Assembly: GCA_030430495.1 (NCBI GenBank)
Contig: JAUIKM010000008.1
Location: 62,001 to 126,000 of the forward strand
Direction of reading: 5' to 3'
Length of the DNA: 64,000 bases
DNA from: a bacterium
GTDB lineage: Bacteria; Bacteroidota; Ignavibacteria; Kapaibacteriales; UBA7675
Numbering within the stretch: the first letter of the stretch is position 1; every line of letters starts with the position of its first letter. The translations under genes and the position numbers were made by a program. Positions 9,582 to 17,075 of the stretch are shown here, piece after piece. The notes beneath the pieces were generated by a model. It saw only the letters and a program-made list of their open reading frames with translations, did no database searches and was not told where the DNA came from.

Positions 9582-10946
9582 ATGATGCAAATAGCAGCAC
9601 ATTTACGCCAAAAATTCGTGCGTCTGAGCTCCGCACTTTGTTTAACTACGCTCGGCGCTTTACTTTTGTTTGCCTGCGATCCGGATGTGGCGGACCCGTC
9701 GTCCACCTCGGAATACGGCAGTCTGCACAGCGGTGCAAATCCGCCGGTTCTCGTGGGACTGGGCGGCAGTTTAATTGCCGGCATGCAGGACGGCGCGGTC
9801 TACGAGCGCGCTTCCGCCAACAGCTTTATGAGCCTGATGGCGCAGCAGATGGGCATCACGGATTTTGAGTATCCGGAGGTTCCCGATCCGGGCGCCGGTC
9901 TTTCGCGCGTGCGCCTGCACGGTTTTGACGCGATGGGCAATCCGATTTCGACGCGCCGAACCGAGCTGACGCCGCCGTCGAACCTCGATCTGGCGCGCGC
10001 ATATAATGTACTCGGCGTTCCGGGCGCCTTGCTGTCGGACATGATGTACGAGGGCGACTTTACGGTTCATCCGAATCCGTTTCTGGCTCCGGTGGCGCGC
10101 AACCCCGCCTTCGGCGCCTCGCTGGTGGCGCAGGCCGCCGGCCTCCAGCCGGACGTCCTGATAATCTGGACCGGCAACAACGATGTTCTGTTGTGGGCCA
10201 ATACCGGCGGCGACGGCAGCGGCGGGTTGAGCGAGCCCACGGCGCCGGAGGCGTTCGACGCGCTGTACAATCAGTTGCTGGACAAAGTTGCCGAGCTGAT
10301 GCCGAACACAAAAGTCATTGTACTTAACATCCCGGACATCCCGACGGCGCCCTTTTTCACGACCTTGCCCTGGAATATTTTGCCGCTGGATGCCGCCACG
10401 GCTTCGCAGTTAAACGCGGTGCCGGCATATCAGACGCTCGGAATTTCTTTCCAGGCCGGACAAAACGGCCCGGTCTATGTTAACACTGCGGCCACGGGCG
10501 GCATCAAACAGGCCACGGAGGGCGATCTGCTTCTGCTGACCTTGCCGACCGACTCGCTTGCGGCGGGGTGGGGCAGCGCGGTGCCGATTCCGGATCGCTA
10601 TGTACTGGACGCGGCTGAGACTGCGATTGTACAGGCGCACATCGATGCGTACAACCAGTCGATCAGTGCGGCGGTGGCCAAACACGCCAACGTGTCGCTC
10701 TTTGACGCGAATGCCGTATTTGCGCGGATTAACGCCCAGGGTTATCCGATGGTCGGCTCTTCACCGCTGACCTCTGCGTTTATTTCCGGCGGTATCTTCA
10801 GCCTGGACGGCATTCATCCCTGCTCACGCGGTTACGGCGTGGTTGCCAATGAACTGCTGACGATGATCAACACGACCTACGACGCCGATCTGCCGCTGGT
10901 CCAGCTGCCCCTGCTTCCGGCGGTTTACCTGGACGACATCCCCTGA
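9582..10946 (+). CDS. SGNH/GDSL-type hydrolase lipoprotein
   Basis: A 454-residue lipoprotein: the signal peptide ends in a lipobox (ALLLFAC), with the lipidated Cys near residue 32. The SGNH blocks are visible: block I as VLVGLGGSLIAG (GGSL in place of GDSL, keeping the Ser), block III as WTGNND, and block V as SLDGIHPCSRGY with the catalytic Asp and His. Enzymes of this kind are esterases or lipases acting in the periplasm or at the outer membrane. The large insert between blocks I and III (YEGDFTVHPNPFLAP region) is typical of versions paired with FadL-like transporters in this phylum. It ends the FadL operon, with a strong terminator behind it. Confidence 0.88.
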   Translation: MMQIAAHLRQKFVRLSSALCLTTLGALLLFACDPDVADPSSTSEYGSLHSGANPPVLVGLGGSLIAGMQDGAVYERASANSFMSLMAQQMGITDFEYPEVPDPGAGLSRVRLHGFDAMGNPISTRRTELTPPSNLDLARAYNVLGVPGALLSDMMYEGDFTVHPNPFLAPVARNPAFGASLVAQAAGLQPDVLIIWTGNNDVLLWANTGGDGSGGLSEPTAPEAFDALYNQLLDKVAELMPNTKVIVLNIPDIPTAPFFTTLPWNILPLDAATASQLNAVPAYQTLGISFQAGQNGPVYVNTAATGGIKQATEGDLLLLTLPTDSLAAGWGSAVPIPDRYVLDAAETAIVQAHIDAYNQSISAAVAKHANVSLFDANAVFARINAQGYPMVGSSPLTSAFISGGIFSLDGIHPCSRGYGVVANELLTMINTTYDADLPLVQLPLLPAVYLDDIP

Positions 10947-10984
10947 TTGGAAGATCGGTCCATTGTACGGGTGTATTAAACACA

Positions 10985-11022
10985 CAGCCGCTCCGGATTC
11001 CGGAGCGGCTGTTGTTGTTTTT
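10985..11022 (+). terminator. Rho-independent terminator of the FadL-SGNH operon
   Basis: A 12-bp perfect stem (CAGCCGCTCCGG), a 3-base loop, and the T-rich tail TTGTTGTTTTTGG. It lies 38 bp after the SGNH stop codon. Confidence 0.9.
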
Positions 11023-11087
11023 GGACAGCGGTCAGGGGGGTAGAGAGGGCGTGCTTGAGATTTGGGTGTTGAAAACCTGTGCAAAAT

Positions 11088-11125
11088 ACGTAGAACTACG
11101 TATGAGCTGTGAGCCCTCACAGCTC
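11088..11125. repeat. Two adjacent short palindromes
   Basis: An 18-base palindrome (ATACGTAG-AA-CTACGTAT) is followed immediately by a second one (GAGCTGTGAG-CC-CTCACAGCTC). No T-tract follows on either strand, so these are not ordinary terminators. They sit in the 330-bp gap between the converging SGNH and carboxylase genes, which otherwise holds only the two hairpins listed separately. Confidence 0.6.
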
Positions 11126-11230
11126 GAAAAACTTCCGTGCCAAACATTTTTTGTTCTTGCAATTCCTGCTGAACGGGCATTCGGGGCTTGAAAGCGGTAG
11201 GTGCGGCGGCATGAATGGGCAGGCTTCGCA

Positions 11231-11270
11231 AGAGCTGCGGCGCCTCAACGCGCCGCAGCTCTGTTGTTTT
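11231..11270 (+). terminator. Strong hairpin with T-tail, antisense side of carboxylase gene end
   Basis: A 13-bp perfect stem (AGAGCTGCGGCGC), a 6-base loop, and GTTGTTTTT on the plus strand. The closest plus-strand gene already has its own terminator 210 bp upstream; on the minus strand (the carboxylase side) no T-tract follows the stem. It resembles the hairpin behind the antiporter gene in sequence (AGAGCTG...CAGCTCTGTTGTTTT). Confidence 0.7.
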
Positions 11271-11276
11271 TGTGCC

Positions 11277-12941
11277 TCAGGTCTGCAGCACGCCCGCATT
11301 AAACGGCGGCACCGCGTCATTGTGCGAGGCGCAGGCGATCCCGCGTGAAATAATTGCACGTGTGTCCGGCGGGGCGATGATGCCGTCCACCCAGAGACGC
11401 GCCGCCGCGTATGTCGGCGTGGTCTGGCTGTCGTAGCGTTCCTGGATTTCCGCGAGCATGGCGTTCTGCTCTTCGTCCGTCATGCTTTTGCCCTGCTTCT
11501 TGAGCGAGGCCGTGCGAATGGTCAGCAGGGTCCTGGAGGCCTGCGCGCCGCCCATCACCGCAATTTTAGCGCCCGGCCAGGCAAAGATGAATCGCGGATC
11601 GTAAGCCTTGCCGCACATGGCATAGTTGCCGGCGCCATAGCTGTTGCCGATGATAAACGTGAATTTCGGGACGGTCGAATTGGATACCGCATTCACCATC
11701 TTTGCGCCGTCTTTGATGATGCCGCCCTGCTCGGCGCGCGTGCCCACCATAAAACCGGTGACGTCCTGCAGGAAGACCAGCGGAATGTTGCGCTGGTTGC
11801 AGTTCATAATAAAGCGCGCCGCTTTGTCGGCGCTGTCCGAGTAAATCACGCCGCCTACCTGGATCTCGCCGCGCGCATTGCGCAGGACGTCGCGATCGTT
11901 GGCGACGATGCCGACGGCCCAGCCGTCGATACGGGCATAACCACAGACAATTGTCTTGCCGTAATCCGCCTTGTATTCGTCGAACTCGGACTTGTCGACC
12001 ATGCGCGCAATCAATTCGCGCATGTTGTAGGGTTTGGTGCGCTGCGCCGGCAGCAGGCCCCACAGCTCTTCCGGGTCGTAGGCGGGGAGGGCCGACTCGA
12101 CGCGGTCAAACAGCTTCTTCTGTCCCTTGGCCGGGCCGAACTTGTCGACGAGGCTGCGGACGGTCTCGATCGCTTCCTGGTCATTGGCGCATTTGTAGTC
12201 GACTACGCCGCTGAGCGAGGTGTGCATCGTCGCGCCGCCCAGTTCTTCCGTCTCGGCTTTTTCGCCGATCGCGGCTTCCACCAGGGCGGGGGCGGCCAGA
12301 AAGAGGCTGCCGGTGCCGTCGACAATCAGCGCTTCGTCGCTCATGATCGGCAGGTACGCGCCGCCCGCAACACAGGGACCCATAATGGCGGCAATCTGCG
12401 GAATGCCTTTGGACGACATGATGGCATTGTTGCGGAACTGCCGTCCAAAGTGCTCTTTGTCCGGGAAAATTTCGTCCTGCATGGGCAGGAAGACACCGGC
12501 GGAGTCGACCAGATAAATGATCGGCAGGTGATTCTCGATGCAGATCTCCTGCGCCCGCAGATTTTTCTTGGCCGTCATCGGGAACCAGGCCCCGGCTTTC
12601 ACCGTCGCGTCGTTGGCCACGACCATGACTTCGCGTCCCTGGACGATGCCGATGCCCGCCACGACGCCGGCGGAAGGCGCTCCACCGTATTCGCGGTACA
12701 TTCCGTCGGCGGCGAACAAGCCGATTTCCAGGAAATAACTCTCTGGGTCGAGCAGGGCGCGGATGCGGTCGCGCGCCGTCATTTTGCCCTTGGCCTGATG
12801 TTTTGCGACGGACTTTTCACCGCCGCCCTCGCGGATTTTGGCGGCGCGGCCGGCGATCATGCGCCACTGTTCGCGGTTGGCGTCGACATTGGTGTTGTAG
12901 TTCAAATCGTCTTTGATCGGCGATCCGATTGGCCTTGACAT
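11277..12941 (-). CDS. Acyl-CoA carboxylase carboxyltransferase (beta) subunit, methylcrotonyl-CoA carboxylase type
   Basis: A 554-residue carboxyltransferase subunit that moves the carboxyl group from biotin to an acyl-CoA. Both crotonase-like halves are present: the N-terminal half with GPCVAGGAYLPIMSDE and GTGSLFLAAPALV, and the C-terminal half with VFLQDVTGFMVGTRAEQGGI, GNSYGAGNYAMCGKAYDP and FAWPGAKIAVMGGAQA. The FPDKEHFGRQFRN segment is the pattern of methylcrotonyl-CoA carboxylase rather than propionyl-CoA carboxylase, so leucine breakdown is the best guess. I chose the ATG at 12941 because AAGGGG lies seven bases upstream; a longer frame to 13109 has no ribosome binding site. The biotin-carrying alpha subunit is not in this window. 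Confidence 0.88.
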   Translation of the reverse strand: MSRPIGSPIKDDLNYNTNVDANREQWRMIAGRAAKIREGGGEKSVAKHQAKGKMTARDRIRALLDPESYFLEIGLFAADGMYREYGGAPSAGVVAGIGIVQGREVMVVANDATVKAGAWFPMTAKKNLRAQEICIENHLPIIYLVDSAGVFLPMQDEIFPDKEHFGRQFRNNAIMSSKGIPQIAAIMGPCVAGGAYLPIMSDEALIVDGTGSLFLAAPALVEAAIGEKAETEELGGATMHTSLSGVVDYKCANDQEAIETVRSLVDKFGPAKGQKKLFDRVESALPAYDPEELWGLLPAQRTKPYNMRELIARMVDKSEFDEYKADYGKTIVCGYARIDGWAVGIVANDRDVLRNARGEIQVGGVIYSDSADKAARFIMNCNQRNIPLVFLQDVTGFMVGTRAEQGGIIKDGAKMVNAVSNSTVPKFTFIIGNSYGAGNYAMCGKAYDPRFIFAWPGAKIAVMGGAQASRTLLTIRTASLKKQGKSMTDEEQNAMLAEIQERYDSQTTPTYAAARLWVDGIIAPPDTRAIISRGIACASHNDAVPPFNAGVLQT

Positions 12942-13332
12942 GCAAACCCCTTGCTCTTGACCCTTGGTTGTCTCTGCGTTAAGCGGCAGAAATGAAGCTC
13001 TGATTGCGGTACTCGGCGGAGAAACGGCCCTGTTTTCGATTCGATGGGCGGCCGCCCGGCGTACAGCCGCACAAAATACGAATTCCAAAGAGTTTTCCCC
13101 CGCCTTCACACGCCTCTCAGGTTCAACTCGTCGTCTGCTTCACATCGTATTTTTGCCGCATTTATCGTAATTTCCCTGTTCTGTGGACTCGCATGCGATG
13201 CGCCCGGCTGACCGCCTCGTGGTCTCCGGCCGTCGGCAAAGCGCCGCCCGCGCGGCCTGCGCACCGGGTCCCGGACTTTTGCTCGCAATTTCTATCGGAA
13301 ACACATACACGTTTACACAAAGGGTATGCTCT
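12942..13332. promoter_or_regulatory. Divergent intergenic region between carboxylase and E1 genes
   Basis: These 391 bp must hold the promoters of the two divergent genes. I see the Shine-Dalgarno sequences at both edges (AAGGGG for the carboxylase, AAAGGG for E1) but no confident -35/-10 pair, operator palindrome or RNA element. Open frames in it (N-terminal extensions of both genes) have no convincing starts. Confidence 0.5.
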
Positions 13333-15549
13333 ATGGCCAAGGCGACCAGAACGAAGCGCACGGCGGCGGAAAACGCAGGCGACGCGACGACGGAAGAAGC
13401 AAAACGCAGCAACGGCACCACCGCCAATTCTGATCAGTCCAAAGAGGCGACGCCGTCGTCGTCAGCCAACGGAGCGTCGGCAGACCACTCGGAATTCGGC
13501 GATCGTACCGGTCCGTTTGACACCACCGGGTTTGACGACGAAACTATCATTGAGTGGTACCGCCGGCTGCACCTGGGCCGTCGCCTGGACCAGAAAGCCG
13601 CGCTCTACCTGAAGATGGCCAAGGGCTGGTCCTACCACGCGCCTTATGCCGGTCACGACGGCATCCAGCTGGCAATCGGCAAGATTTTCCGCTCCGGCAA
13701 GGACTTTCTCTTTCCCTATTATCGCGACATGCTTACTTGTTTGTCGGCGGGATTGACGGTTGAAGAACTGATTCTCAACGGTCTGAGCAAAGACGGCGAC
13801 GTCGCCGGCGGCGGTCGCCACATGAGCAATCACTTCGCCAAGCCGGAAGTGGGCATTCAGAACGGCTCGTCCTGTACGGGCAACCATTCGCTGCACGCGG
13901 TTGGAACCGGACGCGCCATTAAAAAACTCGGCGGCGACGAGTTCTCGATTTATTCGGGCGGTGAATCGGCCTGTTCAGAGGGCTATTTCTACGAAGCCGT
14001 CAATGTGGCGACGCTCGAAAAACTGCCGGTGATTTTCACGATTCAGAACAACAAATTCGGCATCTCCGTGCCGGTGCGTGAACAGACCGCCAACACGCGC
14101 GTGTCCGACAACTTCCGCGGCTTCAGCAACCTGAAAATTATCAACTGCGACGGCCTCGACCCCTTTGCGTCGTTCCGCGCCATGCAGGAAGCGCGCGACT
14201 ATGTGCTGTCCGGCGCCGGCGCGGCCTTTGTGCACGCCGACTGCGACCGCATCGGCTCGCACTCCAACTCCGACAACCACGAACTGTACCGCACGCAGGA
14301 CGAGTTCGACGCGATGGCCAAACGCGACACGCTCGCGCGCTACCGCAAAATGCTGATCGACCGCAAGCTGCTGACGGAAACCGAGATCGAAGAAATTGAA
14401 GAGCAGAACAAAAAGCTGATCTTTGCCGCGGCCGACGTGGCCGAAGCGGCCGCCGATCCCGCGCCGGACTCGTGGAAACAGTTTATCGTGCCGGAGTCGG
14501 TCGTCGACTACAGCGATACGTCTGAAGCGAACTACAGCAACGATCCGAAGGGCGAACAGCTGACCCTGCGCGAGGCGATCAACGTCACGATGAAGGAGGA
14601 ATTCCGCCGCAATCCCAAGACCTACCTGTGGGGACAGGACGTCGCGTCCGTCAACAAACAGGGGATTTTCAACGTGCCGAAAGGCATGCTGGACGAGTTC
14701 GGCAACGAGCGCATCTTCAACGCGCCGATTGCAGAAGACTCGATCGTCGGTACGGCCAACGGTTTTTGCCGCTACGACGACGATATCCGCGTGGTGGTCG
14801 AAGGCGCCGAGTTTGCCGACTATTTCTGGCCGGCGATGGAACAGCTGATCGAGTGCACGCACGACTACTGGCGCACAAAAGGCCAGTTCTCGCCGAACAT
14901 CACGATCCGTCTGGCCAGCGGCGGTTATATCCAGGGCGGCCTGTATCACTCGCAGAACCTCGACGCGATTTTCTCGCATCTGCCGGGTCTGCGCGTCGTG
15001 TGCCCCGCTTTTGCTTCCGACGCGGTCGGCCTGATGCGCAACTCGATCCGCTCGCGCGGCGTGACGCTCTATCTGGAGCCGAAGGCGCTCTACAATTTCC
15101 GTCCGACGTCGGAATCAAAACCGGGCGACGACTACATCGTGCCATTCGGCAAGGGCAAGATCCGCCGCGCCGGCAAGGACATCACGATCGTGACGTACGG
15201 CAACGCCCTGCACAAAGTCCTGCGCGCAATAAAAGAGATAGAAAAAGCCGGCATCGATGCGGAAGTGATCGACCTGCGCACGCTGCGTCCCTGGGATCGG
15301 CAGATGGTGTTTGAGTCGGTCAAAAAGACCAACCGCGCGCTGGTGGCGCACGAGCACTACCTGACCGGCGGAATCGGCGGCGAGATTGCCGCGGCCATCA
15401 GCAGCGAGTGTTTCAGCTTCCTGGATGCGCCGGTGGGCCGCGTGGCGTCGAAAGATTGCCCGGTCGGTTTTGCGCAGAAGCTTGAAGGCGCTATCCTGCT
15501 GCAGGAAAAAGACGTGGTGGAAGCGGTCAAAGCGACGGCCAATTACTGA
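13333..15549 (+). CDS. Fused alpha/beta thiamine-dependent 2-oxoacid dehydrogenase E1
   Basis: A 738-residue single-chain E1 joining the alpha and beta subunits normally made separately, catalysing ThDP-dependent decarboxylation of a branched-chain 2-oxoacid or pyruvate within a dehydrogenase complex. After a low-complexity N-terminus of about 55 residues, the alpha half has PYAGHDGIQLAIG, FPYYRDM and RHMSNHF. The ThDP motif appears as GGESACSEGYFYEAVNVA followed by IQNN, with GGE where most E1s have GDG. The beta half begins LTLREAINVTM and contains FNAPIAEDSIVGTANGF, ASGGYIQGGLYHSQ, IVTYGNAL, VIDLRTLRPWD and HYLTGGIGGEI. Start is the ATG with AAAGGG upstream. Fused E1s are common in Bacteroidota. 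Next to a methylcrotonyl-type carboxylase, a branched-chain oxoacid role is likely. Confidence 0.87.
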   Translation: MAKATRTKRTAAENAGDATTEEAKRSNGTTANSDQSKEATPSSSANGASADHSEFGDRTGPFDTTGFDDETIIEWYRRLHLGRRLDQKAALYLKMAKGWSYHAPYAGHDGIQLAIGKIFRSGKDFLFPYYRDMLTCLSAGLTVEELILNGLSKDGDVAGGGRHMSNHFAKPEVGIQNGSSCTGNHSLHAVGTGRAIKKLGGDEFSIYSGGESACSEGYFYEAVNVATLEKLPVIFTIQNNKFGISVPVREQTANTRVSDNFRGFSNLKIINCDGLDPFASFRAMQEARDYVLSGAGAAFVHADCDRIGSHSNSDNHELYRTQDEFDAMAKRDTLARYRKMLIDRKLLTETEIEEIEEQNKKLIFAAADVAEAAADPAPDSWKQFIVPESVVDYSDTSEANYSNDPKGEQLTLREAINVTMKEEFRRNPKTYLWGQDVASVNKQGIFNVPKGMLDEFGNERIFNAPIAEDSIVGTANGFCRYDDDIRVVVEGAEFADYFWPAMEQLIECTHDYWRTKGQFSPNITIRLASGGYIQGGLYHSQNLDAIFSHLPGLRVVCPAFASDAVGLMRNSIRSRGVTLYLEPKALYNFRPTSESKPGDDYIVPFGKGKIRRAGKDITIVTYGNALHKVLRAIKEIEKAGIDAEVIDLRTLRPWDRQMVFESVKKTNRALVAHEHYLTGGIGGEIAAAISSECFSFLDAPVGRVASKDCPVGFAQKLEGAILLQEKDVVEAVKATANY

Positions 15550-15614
15550 TCGTCGACGCATAGTCTGCCGGCCGCGACGACGGACTGCGAACGGACCCGC
15601 CTGAACATCAACAA

Positions 15615-15652
15615 CAAAAAGACCCGCCTGTTCATAGCAGAGCGGGTTTTTT
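15615..15652. terminator. Bidirectional terminator between E1 and the coiled-coil gene
   Basis: AAAAAGACCCGC and GCGGGTTTTTT flank a short loop, so both strands read a GC stem followed by a T-tract. This fits the converging gene ends on either side. Confidence 0.85.
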
Positions 15653-15704
15653 CATTTGTCGATCGAAGGTTAACAAAAGCGGATTTAAAAAGCTCTGGTC
15701 AGCA

Positions 15705-16571
15705 TCAGAAGTATGCGGCGATAATAGCGCTGAGAATGATGGCGCCCAGGCCGCAGCCCACAGCCAGAAATTGCAGGGTGCTGACGCGGGTTTGCAGTGC
15801 GCCCAGGCGTCGACGGAGCTCGTTGTTTTCGTTGGCCAGCGTTTGAATGCGACTGCCGTGATCGGCATCGGAGCTGTGTTCGGGGAGTTCGACGGCCATG
15901 ATCATTTTTTCGACTTCGCGGCGGGCGGAGCCGATTTTGCGCTCCATCTCATCGTTGGCCTCATCGATCATGACTTCGACGATTTTCGTGGTTTCGTCGA
16001 CGATATACTTGGTTTCGGTGACCTTGCTTTTGAATTCGTCGATGTCGTTCTGGATCATCTTGGTTTCGCGGCGGTGTTTGTCGAGCAGGTTAATCTGGCG
16101 CTGGTCAAGGCGGTGCAGTTCCTCGCGCAGCTGCTGAACCTGGAGCGCGACTTTTTTCTCCAGATCGAGGAAGCCGTCGCCGACGAGCTGGCTGATTCTC
16201 TGCCGGCTGGTCTTGAGGAGGTTGTCGATTTCACCGCGACGAGCGTTGATATCGCGGTTGGCGCCGACGATGGCGTCGCGCGTTTTTTCGATGCTGCTCA
16301 ATTCGGCGTGAATGCGTTCGATATCGCTCGATTTTTCGCGGATGGTCTGCAAGGTGGTTTCGGTGGTTTCCTCAACGCGGCTCAGTGTGGTGCTGTTTGC
16401 CTCGGCCAGGCTGCTGAACTCTGCGCGAAGTTCCTCACCGAGGCGCGTCATTGCGTCGGCGCGTTGTTCGAGTTGTTCCATCAGGCGGCAGTAGTCGTGG
16501 GCCTGTTTGCGAATGGTATCGAACAGGCCTGCGACTTCGGCGCTGATGGCGTTGGATTCTAGTTTCGACAT
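15705..16571 (-). CDS. Tail-anchored coiled-coil protein, function unknown
   Basis: A 288-residue protein that is almost entirely heptad-patterned alpha helix (for example LEQRADAMTRLGEELRAEF, DLEKKVALQVQQLREELH, NELRRRLGALQTRVSTL) and ends in one hydrophobic segment, LQFLAVGCGLGAIILSAIIA, before a two-residue tail. This architecture suggests a cytoplasmic rod anchored in the inner membrane at its C-terminus. I do not recognise a family. Its start overlaps the end of the upstream small gene by 13 bp, a sign of translational coupling, so the two products probably act together. Confidence 0.8.
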   Translation of the reverse strand: MSKLESNAISAEVAGLFDTIRKQAHDYCRLMEQLEQRADAMTRLGEELRAEFSSLAEANSTTLSRVEETTETTLQTIREKSSDIERIHAELSSIEKTRDAIVGANRDINARRGEIDNLLKTSRQRISQLVGDGFLDLEKKVALQVQQLREELHRLDQRQINLLDKHRRETKMIQNDIDEFKSKVTETKYIVDETTKIVEVMIDEANDEMERKIGSARREVEKMIMAVELPEHSSDADHGSRIQTLANENNELRRRLGALQTRVSTLQFLAVGCGLGAIILSAIIAAYF

Positions 16572-16840
16572 GGCTTCGTGTATTCCAGGAAATAGCTGAG
16601 GCTGGAACAGAGTTTTTCCAGGAGGAAGTCCTCCACGGCCGGTACGATGCCGGGGGATTTGCGAAACATCGTGTCGAGCATTTCCTCGCGGAATGCGGCG
16701 TCGCTTTCGTACTTGGTTTGCAGGTATTCGCGCAGGAAGGTATCGAGTTCGCCGACTTCGGCCAACTCGTCGTAGATCGTGCGCCCGGCGTAGGCCGGAC
16801 GGTTCGTCGGACTGTCGTTATGTGTCGTCTGATCGCTCAT
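16559..16840 (-). CDS. Small hypothetical protein coupled to the coiled-coil protein
   Basis: A 93-residue soluble, acidic protein with no signal peptide or membrane segment. It contains LAEVGELDTFLREYLQTKY and AFREEMLDTMFRKSPGIVP, both helical. No family is recognised. The 13-bp overlap with the following coiled-coil gene supports both being real. The pair is divergent from the RelA/SpoT gene. Confidence 0.7.
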   Translation of the reverse strand: MSDQTTHNDSPTNRPAYAGRTIYDELAEVGELDTFLREYLQTKYESDAAFREEMLDTMFRKSPGIVPAVEDFLLEKLCSSLSYFLEYTKPCRN

Positions 16841-17075
16841 GGCTGCTTTTCAGCGGAACATCACAACGAATATGAGCTAATTTTCGCACAAAAGGAAGCA
16901 CTTTAGGGCGCGGCGGCCGCCGGATCGGGAGGAAATTTCGGGCAAAATGCGGCGGCGCTCCAAACGTCGGCATATGCTGGGCCGGGTTGCGAAGCGGGCA
17001 GGAATGCGCCGTGCGAACGGTTTTGCGGGTGATACATCTTGATTTTAGCACGGAAATTGGTGAGATTTGGCCGCT

